55,305 bases of DNA from Egibacteraceae bacterium (GTDB taxonomy: Bacteria; Actinomycetota; Nitriliruptoria; Euzebyales; Egibacteraceae). Below the pieces are notes generated by a model, which did not search any database, was not told the origin of the DNA, and saw only the letters and a list, made by a program, of their open reading frames with translations. A program made the position numbers and the translations under genes. Below, piece by piece: positions 1 to 8,535 of this stretch. Where the stretch lies: positions 78,369 to 133,673 of the forward strand of contig JAUJNX010000011.1 in NCBI GenBank assembly GCA_030447925.1, written 5' to 3'. The first letter of the stretch is position 1; each line of letters begins with the position of its first letter.

Positions 1-5
1 AGCGC

Positions 6-941
6 GTGACCCCCGTCCGCCGGGTCCTGTTCCTGGGCAGCAAGCGCCTGGGCCTGCGCGTCCTGCAGGCCCTGCACCGGCTGGAGCCCGCGGTGCTGGT
101 GGGCGCCGGCACCATCGACGACCGCGACGACCCGCGGGGGGTCCCCGACGATCTCGCGGCCTTCTGCGCCGGGGCCGGGCTGCCCCTGGCGGTCGTCGCC
201 GACCGCGGCGGCCTGCTGGACCTGCTGCGCGCCGCGCGGCCGGAGCTGGTGGTCGTGTCCGGCTGGTACCGCCTGCTGGCCCCCGACGTCCTGGCCTGCG
301 CCCCCGGTGGGTTCCTGGGCGTCCACCCGTCGCTGCTGCCCGCCTACCGCGGCGGGTCGCCCCTGGTGTGGGCCGTCGCCAACGGCGACCGCGAGGTCGG
401 GGTGTCGCTGTTCACCCTCACCGAGGGCATGGACGAGGGCGACCTGTGGGCCCAGCGCGCCGTCCCCGTCGGGCCCCTGGACCCCATCGCCGAGGTTCTG
501 GACCGCGTCGAGCGGGCCACCCTGGACCTGATCGAGGCGACCTACGGCGACATCCTCGCGCGCCGGGCCCGACCCCGGGCGCAGCGGCGGGACGGGGTCA
601 GCTACGCCGCGCTGCGCCGGCCCGAGGACGGGCTGGTGCGCTGGGACTGGCCGGCCGTGCGCGTGCACGACTTCGTCCGCGCGCAGTCACGGCCCTACCC
701 GGGGGCGTTCACCACCGCGGCGGGCCGCACCGTGCGGCTGTGGTCGGCGCGCCCGGCCGGCGTGCCCTGCTTCGGCACCCCCGGCCAGGTCGTCCGCGTG
801 GTCGGCGACGAGGTCCACATCGCCTGCGGCGACCGCAGCGCCCTCGCCGTGCTGCGCGTCCAGCCCGACGGCGGCCCCGAGCAGCCCGCGGCCGCGGTGC
901 TCGGCTCCCTCCGGCTGCGCCTGGCCGCCGGCCCGCCGTGA
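6..941 (+). CDS. Formyltransferase family protein (Fmt/sugar N-formyltransferase-like)
   Basis: Cytoplasmic enzyme of the 10-formyl-tetrahydrofolate-dependent formyltransferase fold, 311 aa. The N-terminal half carries the family signature HPSLLPAYRGG at about residues 105-115 and the aspartate motif EGMDEGD near residue 143. A C-terminal Fmt-like domain follows from about residue 205. The catalytic triad of the family is Asn-His-Asp. Here His and Asp are present, but the position of the Asn (N-V-H in Fmt) reads G-V-H. The neighbours are amino-sugar genes, so a sugar formyltransferase acting on an amino-sugar nucleotide is more likely than Met-tRNA formyltransferase; this is inference. The GTG at position 6 is the first start available, and a start upstream of the window cannot be excluded. 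Confidence 0.75.
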   Translation: MTPVRRVLFLGSKRLGLRVLQALHRLEPAVLVGAGTIDDRDDPRGVPDDLAAFCAGAGLPLAVVADRGGLLDLLRAARPELVVVSGWYRLLAPDVLACAPGGFLGVHPSLLPAYRGGSPLVWAVANGDREVGVSLFTLTEGMDEGDLWAQRAVPVGPLDPIAEVLDRVERATLDLIEATYGDILARRARPRAQRRDGVSYAALRRPEDGLVRWDWPAVRVHDFVRAQSRPYPGAFTTAAGRTVRLWSARPAGVPCFGTPGQVVRVVGDEVHIACGDRSALAVLRVQPDGGPEQPAAAVLGSLRLRLAAGPP

Positions 942-968
942 ACCGCGGCGCCCCTCGCCCGGCTCCTC

Positions 969-989
969 GCGGCGGCGCCCGGCCGCCGC
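969..989. terminator. Hairpin between convergent genes
   Basis: A perfect 8-bp stem (GCGGCGGC/GCCGCCGC) with a 5-base loop lies between the convergent 3' ends of the formyltransferase and the aminotransferase. There is no clear T-tract on either strand. It may be a bidirectional terminator, by position. Confidence 0.4.
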
Positions 990-1004
990 CCCCGCGTCCG
1001 CCAG

Positions 1005-2171
1005 CTACGCCTGGGCCGCGTGCGCCGCGGCGCGGGGGGCTGGGGCGGCGTGCAGCTCGGCGGCCAGGGCGTCGACCACCTGGTCCTGCTCGGCCGCGGT
1101 CAGGGCGTGGTGCAGGGGCAGGATCAGCGACCGGCGGGTGAGGTGCTCGGTCACGGGCAGCGGGGCGGACGCGGTCCCGGCGTAGGCGGGCTCGAGGTGG
1201 GCGGCCATGATCCCGCGGCGGCAGGAGACGCCGCGCCGGTGCAGGCGGGCCAGCAGGTCGTCGCGGTCGGCGGGCGCGTCGTCGGGCAGCACCACCCAGT
1301 AGGACTGGTGGTTGGTGCGGCCGTGGGGCGGGTCCTGCGGCACGCGCACGCCGGGCAGGGCGGCCAACCGCTCGCGGTAGGCGTCGGCGAGGGCCCGCCG
1401 GCGCGCGACCAGGCCGTCGAGGCGGTCCAGCTGCACCACGCCCATCGCCGCCTGCAGGTCGGTCATGCGGTAGTTGAAGCCCGGCTCCAGGTACTGCTCC
1501 AGCACCACGCGGTCGCTGCGGTGGCGCTCCGACGCGCTCACCGACATGCCGTGCTCGCGCAGGCGCCGCAGCCGCACCGCGAGGTCCTCCCGGGAGGTCA
1601 GCAGCATGCCGCCCTCGCCGGTGGTCAGGACCTTGCGCGGGTGGAACGAGAACGCGACGAGGTCGGAGTGCCCGCCCACGGGCGCGTCCCGGTACACCGA
1701 GCCGATGGCGCAGGCGGCGTCCTCGACCACCGCGACCCCCAAGGGGTCGCACAGCGCGTGCACCGGGGCGACGTCGGCGGGCATGCCCGCCTGGTGGACC
1801 ACGATCACGGCCCTGGTGCGCGCGCCGAGCAGGGGCGCGATGGTCGCCGCGGTGAGGTTCTGCGTGCCCGCGTCGACGTCGGCGAACACCGGGGTCGCGC
1901 CCGCGTGGCGCACGGCGTTGGCCGTGGCGATGAACGACAGCGACGGGACGACGACCTCGTCGCCGGGACCCACCCCGGCCACGACCAGCGCCAGGTGCAG
2001 CGCCGCGGTGCACGAGGACAGGGCCACGCCGTGCGCGGCTCCGCAGCGCGCCGCCAGTGCGCGCTCGAAGGCCTCGACCCGGGGGCCCTGCGCCACCCAG
2101 CCGGACTCCACGACCTCGCGCAGGGCCCGCCACTCGGCCTCGCCCAGCTCCGGCCTCGCGACGGGGATCAT
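1005..2171 (-). CDS. DegT/DnrJ/EryC1/StrS aminotransferase
   Basis: PLP-dependent sugar-nucleotide aminotransferase (fold type I), 388 aa, the usual length for the family. The PLP-anchoring lysine is K180 in SFHPRK, and the cofactor-binding acidic pair is at E150-D151 (VVEDAA). It would convert a keto-sugar nucleotide to an amino sugar, typically with glutamate as donor. The ATG at 2171 overlaps the stop of the upstream epimerase (ATGA, 2168-2171), which fixes the start and suggests translational coupling. It is the last gene of the four-gene minus-strand operon. It is a different subfamily member from the aminotransferase at 3154-4296, so the cluster may aminate two positions or two sugars. 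Confidence 0.9.
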   Translation of the reverse strand: MIPVARPELGEAEWRALREVVESGWVAQGPRVEAFERALAARCGAAHGVALSSCTAALHLALVVAGVGPGDEVVVPSLSFIATANAVRHAGATPVFADVDAGTQNLTAATIAPLLGARTRAVIVVHQAGMPADVAPVHALCDPLGVAVVEDAACAIGSVYRDAPVGGHSDLVAFSFHPRKVLTTGEGGMLLTSREDLAVRLRRLREHGMSVSASERHRSDRVVLEQYLEPGFNYRMTDLQAAMGVVQLDRLDGLVARRRALADAYRERLAALPGVRVPQDPPHGRTNHQSYWVVLPDDAPADRDDLLARLHRRGVSCRRGIMAAHLEPAYAGTASAPLPVTEHLTRRSLILPLHHALTAAEQDQVVDALAAELHAAPAPRAAAHAAQA

Positions 2172-3157
2172 CCGACCAGCTCCCAGTTGCGCGCCCGGTC
2201 CTCGGTCAGCGCGGCGGCCCAGTCGGTGCCCGCGTCGCGGTGCCAGGCCACCAGCCGGGCCAGCCCCTCGTCCAGCCCCACCGTCGGGCGCCAGCCCAGC
2301 AGCCGGGTCGCCGCCGAGGAGTCGGCCACCAGCCGCAGCACGTCGCCGGGACGCGGCGGGGCGAAGTCGGGGCGCAGGTCGGGACGCCCTGCGGCGGCGG
2401 TCACGCGCGCGGCGAGGTCCAGCACCGACACCTCGGTCCCGCTGCCGACGTTGAGGGTGGCGCCGACCGCGCCGGGGGCCGTCGCGGCGGCGGCGATCGC
2501 GTGCGCGGTGTCCTCCACGTAGGTGAAGTCGCGCGTCTGGGAGCCGTCGCCGAAGACGATCGGCGGCAGGCCGTTGCGCGCGCGGACCAGGAACTTGGGG
2601 ATCACCTCGCCGCTGTCGCCCTCGTGGTGGGAGCGGGGGCCGTAGGCGTTGAAGGGGCGCAGCACCACGGTGGGCAGCCCGTAGGTGCGGTGGTAGGCGC
2701 GGACGTGGGCCTCACCGCACAGCTTGGAGCCGCCGTAGACGGTGTGTGGCCAGGGCGGGTGGTCCTCGTCCATGGGCACCCGCTGGGCCGTGCCGTAGAC
2801 CTCGCTGGTGCTGGTGTGCACCAGGCGGTCCACGCCCGCCCGCCGCGCCGCCTCCAGCAGCCGCAGCACGCCGGTCGCGTTGACCTCGTGGTTCTCGACC
2901 GGCCGGGCCAGGGAGTGGCGGACCCCCAGGCAGGCGAGGGAGAAGACCACGCCCGCGCCGTCCACCGCCGCGGCCACGTCGGCGGGGTCCAGCATCGACC
3001 CGACCCGCAGGTCCACCCCCGCGACGCCGTCCAGGTGCTCGCGCCGGCCGGTGCTGAGGTCGTCCAGCACGCGCACGGGCCCGCGCGTGGCGAGCAGGCG
3101 CACCAGCGCGGAGCCGATGAAGCCGGCCCCGCCGACGACCAGCGCCACGCCGGTCAC
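2168..3157 (-). CDS. NAD-dependent epimerase/dehydratase (extended SDR)
   Basis: Extended short-chain dehydrogenase of about 329 aa acting on a nucleotide sugar. The Rossmann motif GGAGFIG is at residues 9-15, the catalytic Ser/Thr region (TSTSEVYG) at about 115-122, and the YxxxK pair is Y141/K145. UDP-glucose/GlcNAc 4-epimerase or dTDP-glucose dehydratase-like chemistry is possible; the exact substrate cannot be read from sequence. The start is set at the GTG at 3157, which overlaps the stop of the upstream aminotransferase (GTGA, 3154-3157). It is the third gene of the operon. It probably supplies or remodels the sugar backbone modified by the neighbouring aminotransferases. Confidence 0.88.
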   Translation of the reverse strand: MTGVALVVGGAGFIGSALVRLLATRGPVRVLDDLSTGRREHLDGVAGVDLRVGSMLDPADVAAAVDGAGVVFSLACLGVRHSLARPVENHEVNATGVLRLLEAARRAGVDRLVHTSTSEVYGTAQRVPMDEDHPPWPHTVYGGSKLCGEAHVRAYHRTYGLPTVVLRPFNAYGPRSHHEGDSGEVIPKFLVRARNGLPPIVFGDGSQTRDFTYVEDTAHAIAAAATAPGAVGATLNVGSGTEVSVLDLAARVTAAAGRPDLRPDFAPPRPGDVLRLVADSSAATRLLGWRPTVGLDEGLARLVAWHRDAGTDWAAALTEDRARNWELVG

Positions 3158-4296
3158 CGCCGCACATCCAGCGCCGCGCGCAGCGCCTCGGCGACGGTGC
3201 GCTGCTGGCCCGTCGTGATGCCCGGGAACATCGGCAGCGACAGGCAGGTGCGTGCGAACCGCTCGGCCTGCGGGAAGTCGCCGGGGGCGTGCCCCAGGGC
3301 CGCGTAGGCGGGCTGGAGGTGGACCGGCACCGGGTAGTGGACGCCGGTGGCCACGCCGCGGTCGGCCATCCGCGCCGCGACGCCGTCGCGGTCCTCGACG
3401 CGCACGACGTACAGGTGCCAGCAGGGGTCCGCGCCGGGCGCCACCGCCGGCGCCACCACGCCGGGGAGGTCCGCGAGCAGCTCGCCGTAGCGCGCCGCCG
3501 CCGCCCTGCGGGCGTCGTTGCCGGCGTCCAGGTGGCGGAGCTTGACGCCCAGGACGGCGCCCTGGACCCCGTCCCTGCGCGCGTTGTAGCCCAGCTCGAC
3601 GTGGTGGTGGCGGCGTTCGTGCGCGTGGTCGCGCAGCCGGCGCACCCGTGCCGCCAGGGCCGGGTCTTCTGTGACGACCGCCCCGGCCTCCCCGGCCGCG
3701 CCGAGGTTCTTGCCCGGGTAGAACGAGAAGCAGGCGAGCCGGCCGAACGACCCCGCGGGCCGCCCGCCCAGGCGGGCGCCGTGGGCCTGCGCCGCGTCCT
3801 CGACCAGGGCGAGGCCGTGGCGGTCGGCGACCGCCTGCAGGCGGTCCAGGTCGGCGGGGTGGCCGTAGAGGTCGACCGCGAGCAGCGCGCGGGTGCGGGC
3901 GCTGACGGCCCGTTCCGCGGCGGCCGGGTCCAGGGTGCCGGTGGCCGGGTCGACGTCGGCGAAGACCGGCCGCGCGCCGCAGTAGGAGATCGCCCACGAC
4001 GTCGAGATCCAGGTGTGCGGCGTGGTCACGACCTCGTCGCCGGGTCCCACGCCCGCCGCCAGCAGGGCCAGGTGCAGCGCCGAGGTGCCGGAGTCGACCC
4101 CGACGCAGAACGCGCGGCCGGTGTAGGCGGCGAAGTCGGCCTCGAAGGCGGCCACGGCCGGGCCCAGCACGAAGCCCGCCGAGTCCAGGACCTCGCCGAC
4201 CGCCCGGTCCAGGTCGGCGCGCACCGCCGCGGTCTGGGCGCGCAGGTCCACCAGCGGCACGGCGACGGCCGCGCCCGCGGTCACGCTCACGGTCAC
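3154..4296 (-). CDS. DegT/DnrJ/EryC1/StrS aminotransferase (WbpE-like)
   Basis: PLP-dependent aminotransferase of 380 aa. The Schiff-base lysine is K196 in SFYPGK, followed by the NLGAAGEAG segment typical of the WbpE/FdtB-type 3-aminotransferases. The cofactor acid is in VEDAAQAHG (about 165-173). It lies directly downstream of a Gfo/Idh dehydrogenase and opposite a WbpD-like acetyltransferase. This matches the oxidase-aminotransferase-acetyltransferase order of reactions that makes 3-acetamido sugars, so 3-amination of a 3-keto UDP-sugar is the best guess. The GTG start at 4296 overlaps the upstream stop (GTGA, 4293-4296); GTG codons a few residues further in are less likely starts. Confidence 0.88.
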   Translation of the reverse strand: MTVSVTAGAAVAVPLVDLRAQTAAVRADLDRAVGEVLDSAGFVLGPAVAAFEADFAAYTGRAFCVGVDSGTSALHLALLAAGVGPGDEVVTTPHTWISTSWAISYCGARPVFADVDPATGTLDPAAAERAVSARTRALLAVDLYGHPADLDRLQAVADRHGLALVEDAAQAHGARLGGRPAGSFGRLACFSFYPGKNLGAAGEAGAVVTEDPALAARVRRLRDHAHERRHHHVELGYNARRDGVQGAVLGVKLRHLDAGNDARRAAAARYGELLADLPGVVAPAVAPGADPCWHLYVVRVEDRDGVAARMADRGVATGVHYPVPVHLQPAYAALGHAPGDFPQAERFARTCLSLPMFPGITTGQQRTVAEALRAALDVRR

Positions 4297-5306
4297 ACCG
4301 CCACCCGCTCGCCGGCCGCGGCCCGCGAGCGCTGCGCGGCCTCCAGCACGCGCACGACGCGCAGGCCCTGGTCCCCGCCGGACAGCGGCGGGACGTCCTT
4401 CTCGATGCAGTCGGCGAAGTGCTCCACCAGGAGCGCGAGCGGTTCGGCGCTGTCCAGGCGCGGGGCGACGACGTCGCCGGAGCGGTAGGACACCAGCAGC
4501 TCGCGGCGGCCCTCGGGGCTCAGCGCCTCGGTGACCTCGATGCCGCGGTCGTAGACCTTCAGGCGCTCGGCGGCGTCCAGGTCGTTGTAGAGCACGCTGC
4601 GCCGGGTCCCGCCGAGCAGGAACGAGCGGATCTTCACCGGCGACAGCCAGCTCACGTGGATGGCGGCGTGCAGCCCGGCGCCGTAGTCCAGGTGCAGGTG
4701 GGCGCCGTCGACCGGCCCGCCGCCGGAGTGGCTCGCGCCGATCGCCACGACGCTGTCGGGGACGCGGCCCACCAGGTGGTCGATGATCGCCAGGTCGTGG
4801 GGCGCCAGGTCCCAGACGACGTCGACGTCGTGCTGCACCAGGCCGAGGTTGATGCGCACCGAGTCGATGAACAGCGGCTCGCCGAGGTCGCCCGCCGCGA
4901 CCAGCTGGGCCAGCTTGCGCACCGCGGGGCTGTAGAGGAAGACGTGGTCGACCAGCAGCACGAGCCCGCGGCGCTCGGCCAGCTCGCGCAGCTCCTCGGC
5001 CTGCTCGGCGGTGGCCGCCAGCGGCTTCTCCACCAGCACGTGCTTGCCCGCCAGCAGGGCGGCCCGCGCCAGCGCGTGGTGGGTCGCGACCGGGGTGGCG
5101 ATCACGACCGCGTCGACCTCGGGGTCGGCGAGCACCGCCGCCGGGTCCTCCGCGCGCGCCGCGGCCGGGAAGTGCGCACCGACGGCGTCCAGCCGGCCCG
5201 GGCTGCGGTCGCAGATCCACGCGGCGCGCGTCCTGGGTGAGACCGCCAGGTTGCGGACGAGGTTGGGGCCCCAGTAGCCCAGGCCGATGACCGCCGTGGT
5301 GAGCAC
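4293..5306 (-). CDS. Gfo/Idh/MocA family oxidoreductase (WbpB/WlbA-like)
   Basis: NAD(P)-dependent sugar dehydrogenase, about 337 aa. The N-terminal Rossmann motif is GLGYWG at about 8-13, the family EKP motif is at 93-95, and a conserved DLAPHDL segment with the likely catalytic His is near residue 170. The family oxidises a sugar hydroxyl, and WbpB/WlbA oxidises C3 of UDP-GlcNAcA. The presence of WbpE-like and WbpD-like neighbours supports this role, but no WbpA-like 6-dehydrogenase is in the window. It is the first gene of the minus operon. Its start is the GTG at 5306, in a ~110-bp divergent intergenic region shared with the acetyltransferase. I see no strong ribosome binding site, so the start is moderately certain. 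Confidence 0.87.
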   Translation of the reverse strand: MLTTAVIGLGYWGPNLVRNLAVSPRTRAAWICDRSPGRLDAVGAHFPAAARAEDPAAVLADPEVDAVVIATPVATHHALARAALLAGKHVLVEKPLAATAEQAEELRELAERRGLVLLVDHVFLYSPAVRKLAQLVAAGDLGEPLFIDSVRINLGLVQHDVDVVWDLAPHDLAIIDHLVGRVPDSVVAIGASHSGGGPVDGAHLHLDYGAGLHAAIHVSWLSPVKIRSFLLGGTRRSVLYNDLDAAERLKVYDRGIEVTEALSPEGRRELLVSYRSGDVVAPRLDSAEPLALLVEHFADCIEKDVPPLSGGDQGLRVVRVLEAAQRSRAAAGERVAV

Positions 5307-5414
5307 GAGCGGGAGTCTATGCCTGAGTTGTCCGTTTCTGGCGTAGCATCCGGTGGCCGGCAGCCGGGCCGGCGGGGCCGCTCCCCGAGCGCGGGGGCCG
5401 CCGGGGGGCAGGCG

Positions 5415-6047
5415 ATGGCGCGGGCGGAGCACGGGGACCTGGTCGTGGCCGGCGGCGCGCGGGTGCTGCCCGGCGCGGAGGTCGACCCGCGGGCGCGGCT
5501 GGGGGCGGGGACCACGGTCTGGCCCGGGGCGCACGTGCGCGAGCAGGCCGAGCTGGGTGCGGACTGCATCGTCGGGCGCGGCGCCTACGTGGACGCCGGG
5601 GTGCGCATGGGCGACCGCTGCAAGCTGCAGAACAACGCCCTGGTCTACGCCCCCGCGGTCCTGGGCGACGGGGTGTTCATCGGTCCGGGGGCGATCCTCA
5701 CCAACGACGTGCACCCGCGGGCGGTGCGGCCCGACGGCGGGCTCAAGCGCGCCGACGACTGGCTGGCCGCCGGGGTCCGGGTTGGGGACGGCGCCGCGGT
5801 CGGGGCGGGCGCGGTGGTGGTGGCCGGGGTGCGCATCGGCGCGTGGGCGCTGGTGGGCGCGGGCGCGGTCGTCACCCGCGACGTGCCCGACCACGCCCTG
5901 GTGGTGGGCAACCCCGCGCGGCGGACCGGCTGGGTCGGCCGCGCGGGCGTGCGCCTGGCGTCCGAGGGCGACGGCCGCTGGCGCTGCCCGGTCGAGGACC
6001 GCCGCTACGCCGAGCGCGACGGGCTGCTCGAGGAGCTGCCCGCCTGA
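5415..6047 (+). CDS. Acyltransferase with left-handed beta-helix hexapeptide repeats (WbpD-like)
   Basis: N-acetyltransferase of about 210 aa built from hexapeptide repeats ([VIL]GxxxxV-type turns) through residues 15-165. It includes the segment TNDVHPRAV and a closing GNPAR motif typical of WbpD/FdtC-type sugar N-acetyltransferases. Trimeric and acetyl-CoA dependent in the family; it would acetylate the 3-amino group made by the aminotransferase encoded opposite. I prefer the ATG at 5415, preceded by GGGGGGCAGGCG, over the ATG at 5319, because the extra 32 residues are low-complexity Gly/Ala/Arg and WbpD proteins are near 190 aa. It is transcribed divergently from the sugar operon. Confidence 0.87.
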   Translation: MARAEHGDLVVAGGARVLPGAEVDPRARLGAGTTVWPGAHVREQAELGADCIVGRGAYVDAGVRMGDRCKLQNNALVYAPAVLGDGVFIGPGAILTNDVHPRAVRPDGGLKRADDWLAAGVRVGDGAAVGAGAVVVAGVRIGAWALVGAGAVVTRDVPDHALVVGNPARRTGWVGRAGVRLASEGDGRWRCPVEDRRYAERDGLLEELPA

Positions 6048-6049
6048 CC

Positions 6050-6077
6050 GCGCCCGGGGCGCCGGGCGCCCGGGCGC
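6050..6077. terminator. GC-rich hairpin between convergent genes
   Basis: A 9-bp perfect stem (GCGCCCGGG/CCCGGGCGC) with a 10-base loop fills most of the 40-bp gap between the acetyltransferase and recQ, whose 3' ends face each other. There is no T-tract. The role as a bidirectional terminator is inferred from position. Confidence 0.45.
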
Positions 6078-6087
6078 CTCGCGGGGG

Positions 6088-7707
6088 TCAGCCGACCTCC
6101 TCGAGCAGGCCGGCGGACTCGACGACCTCCACGGACAGGCTCTTGTAGCCGACCTCGTCGAACAGCACGGTCATCGTGGCGCCCTCGTAGCGCAGCACAA
6201 GGCCCTCGCCCCACAGCGCGTGCCGGACGCGGGTGTTGAGCGCGAACGGGCCCTCGGCGTCGATCGTGGTGGTGCCGCGGTCGCAGTTGTCGCAGTTGCC
6301 GCAGCGGCGCTCGTACTCCTCGCCGAAGTAGTTCAGCAGGAACTGGCGCCGGCAGTCGGTGGTCTCGGCGTACTGGCGCATCATCTCCACGCGCGACCGC
6401 TCGATCCGGGCGGCGACCTCGCCGTCGTGGGCGGCCTCGCCGACGGCCTCCTCCACGCGGCCCGCGTCGACGACCTCGAGGCGGTCGTGGGGCAGGCGCC
6501 GGACGGCGTCGGCCTCCTCCAGCGCGTTGACCGCCTGGGTCAGCTTGCGGCCCGACAGCCCGGTCTCGGCCCGGATCTCGCCCTCGGAGACCGGGGCGTC
6601 GTGGTCGGCGACGGCCTCGCCGACCTCCGCCAGGTCCTCCTCCCTCACCTTGCCGCCCGCGGCGAAGAAGCGCCGGATGCCCAGGTCCTCCTGCCGGTAG
6701 AACAGCACCGCCCGGGCGGGTTCGCCGTCGCGCCCGGCGCGGCCGATCTCCTGGTAATAGGCGTCCAGGGACTCGCTGGGCGCGGCGTGGTGGACGTAGC
6801 GCACGTCGGGCTTGTCGATGCCCATGCCGAAGGCGGTCGTCGCGGCCACGACGTCGAGCTCGCCGGCCAGGAACGCGTCCTGCACGACGCGGCGCTCCTT
6901 CCCGGGCAGTCCCGCGTGGTACGCGGCCGCGCGCAGGCCGGCGTCGCGCAGGTCCGCCCCGATCTCCTCGGCCTCCCTGCGCGTGGGGACGTAGACCAGG
7001 CCGGGACCGGGGTCGGCCGCGAGGCGCTCGCGCAGCGCGGCGTCCTTGCGGTCCGCGTCGTGGTGGGGCTCCACGGCCAGGTGGATGTTGGGACGGTCGA
7101 ACCCGCGCACCAGGACCGCGGCGTCGCGCATGCCGAGCTTGACGAGGATGTCCTCGCGCACCGGCGGGGCGGCGGTGGCGGTGAGGGCGAGCAGCGTCGG
7201 CCCGCCCAGCGCGTCGCGCACCCCGCCCAGGCGCAGGTAGTCGGGGCGGAAGTCGTGGCCCCACGAGCTGACCAGGTGCGCCTCGTCCACGACGAACAGC
7301 GACGGGCGCGCCGCCGCGACGGCGGCGACCGTCTCCTCCTTGGCCAGCTGCTCGGGGGCCAGGAACAGGAACTCCAGGTCGCCCGACGCCAGCCGCTCGA
7401 AGGCCTCCCGGCGCCTGCCCTCGCTGATGGTGGCGTTGACCAGCGCGGCCGCGCCGCTGCGCTGCGCGGCGATGGCCTCGACCTGGTCGCGCTGCAGGGC
7501 GACCAGGGGCGAGACGACGATCGTGGGGCCGTCCAGCAGGACCGCGGCGATCTGGTAGACCGCGGACTTGCCCGACCCCGTGGGCATGACCGCGAGCGTG
7601 TCGGACCCGCCGACCACGGCCGCCGCCGCCTCGGCCTGGCCGGGGCGCAGCTCGTCGAAGCCGAGCGCCTCGCGGGCGGCCCGGCGGATGTCCTCGGCCG
7701 TGCTCAT
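6088..7707 (-). CDS. recQ: ATP-dependent DNA helicase RecQ
   Basis: Superfamily 2 3'-5' DNA helicase of 539 aa for recombination and fork repair. Walker A PTGSGKS is at 42-48 and the DEAH box at 141-144. Helicase-C has the GMGIDKPDVR and QEIGRAGRDG motifs, and the RecQ zinc site uses four cysteines (C452, C469, C472, C475). There is no HRDC domain. From about residue 485 the tail (VRHALWGEG...VGYKSL) resembles the small Tudor-like C-terminal domain of PcrA/UvrD that contacts RNA polymerase. I chose the ATG at 7707 because it overlaps the upstream stop (ATGA, 7704-7707); a longer form would add 23 low-complexity residues. Confidence 0.95.
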   Translation of the reverse strand: MSTAEDIRRAAREALGFDELRPGQAEAAAAVVGGSDTLAVMPTGSGKSAVYQIAAVLLDGPTIVVSPLVALQRDQVEAIAAQRSGAAALVNATISEGRRREAFERLASGDLEFLFLAPEQLAKEETVAAVAAARPSLFVVDEAHLVSSWGHDFRPDYLRLGGVRDALGGPTLLALTATAAPPVREDILVKLGMRDAAVLVRGFDRPNIHLAVEPHHDADRKDAALRERLAADPGPGLVYVPTRREAEEIGADLRDAGLRAAAYHAGLPGKERRVVQDAFLAGELDVVAATTAFGMGIDKPDVRYVHHAAPSESLDAYYQEIGRAGRDGEPARAVLFYRQEDLGIRRFFAAGGKVREEDLAEVGEAVADHDAPVSEGEIRAETGLSGRKLTQAVNALEEADAVRRLPHDRLEVVDAGRVEEAVGEAAHDGEVAARIERSRVEMMRQYAETTDCRRQFLLNYFGEEYERRCGNCDNCDRGTTTIDAEGPFALNTRVRHALWGEGLVLRYEGATMTVLFDEVGYKSLSVEVVESAGLLEEVG

Positions 7708-8465
7708 CGCGAACCGCGCGCGGGGGTGCCGCGCCGGCTGGCGGCGTAGGCGGGCCTGCGCAGGTCCTGCAGGCACCCGGCGGGCACCAGCCCACCGCCG
7801 GCGCGCCAGGGGTCGAAGCGCACCGCCGCCGCGTTCCCGTCGGGGAGCACCGCGTCCAGGGGGATGGTGGCGAGCGGCGCGGAACGGCCGGCGAAGGAGG
7901 TCAACCTTAGGTCGAGGGTGAGTCCTCCAGCCGCTAGCCGGGCAAGCTCGCCGAGGGTCGGGGCCGAGCGGTGCGGCCCGGGCGCGCGCAGGGCCGCGGT
8001 GACCAGCAGCGTCCGGCCGGCGACCCGGAACGCCAGCACGGAGGAGAACGTGGGCCCCAGGAAGTGGCGCGCCGGAACGAACAGGTGCTGGACCCCCGGC
8101 CCCCGCCGCGACGTGGTCAGCAGCAGGTCCTGGCCGCCGGCGCGGACCGCCAGCCCCAGGACGTCGGGCAGCGACTCCGGCAGCCCCAGGCTGCGCGAGG
8201 CCCGCACGATCGCGGGCGCCCCGTCCAGTTCCCGCCAGGCGGCGGGGAGGCGCACCCGCCCTCCGGCGGGCACCCGCAGGGTCCCGGCCAGCACGATCCC
8301 CGAGGGGTGCAGGGACCGGGTGCCACGCAGCCGCGACAGGGTGGCGAACGCGGCGGCCGCGGCGGCCGCCGCCGGGGCCGGCGGCGCGGGGGAGCGCGCG
8401 CTGGCGGGATCGGGGTCGGGGTCCAGCAGCGCGCGCACGTCGGGCGCCATGACGGGAGCGGGCAA
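7704..8465 (-). CDS. Catalase-fold / phosphodiesterase-like protein of unknown function
   Basis: Protein of about 253 aa. A conserved stretch begins at HPSGIVLAGTL (about residue 53) and includes SRSLGLPESLPDVLGLA and a later LLLTTSRRGPG. It resembles short actinobacterial proteins annotated as phosphodiesterase or catalase-like (heme-peroxidase fold without the full catalase domain). No activity can be assigned. The first 45 residues are Ala/Pro-rich and probably disordered. The TTG at 8465 has GGAGG 4 bases upstream; the ATG at 8450 is the alternative start. It overlaps recQ by 4 nt, so the two are probably co-translated, though no functional link is obvious. Confidence 0.55.
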   Translation of the reverse strand: MPAPVMAPDVRALLDPDPDPASARSPAPPAPAAAAAAAAFATLSRLRGTRSLHPSGIVLAGTLRVPAGGRVRLPAAWRELDGAPAIVRASRSLGLPESLPDVLGLAVRAGGQDLLLTTSRRGPGVQHLFVPARHFLGPTFSSVLAFRVAGRTLLVTAALRAPGPHRSAPTLGELARLAAGGLTLDLRLTSFAGRSAPLATIPLDAVLPDGNAAAVRFDPWRAGGGLVPAGCLQDLRRPAYAASRRGTPARGSR

Positions 8466-8535
8466 GGGTCCTCCAGGGGAGCGGGTCAGGCTGGACCGAT
8501 TCCCGCTCCGCGCCCCCGGAACCCCGCCGCCAGGT

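Noticed and set aside
5319..5414. Upstream ATG (5319) as the start of the WbpD-like acetyltransferase
   Set aside because: The extra 32 residues are low-complexity and non-conserved; ATG 5415 has a better ribosome binding site.
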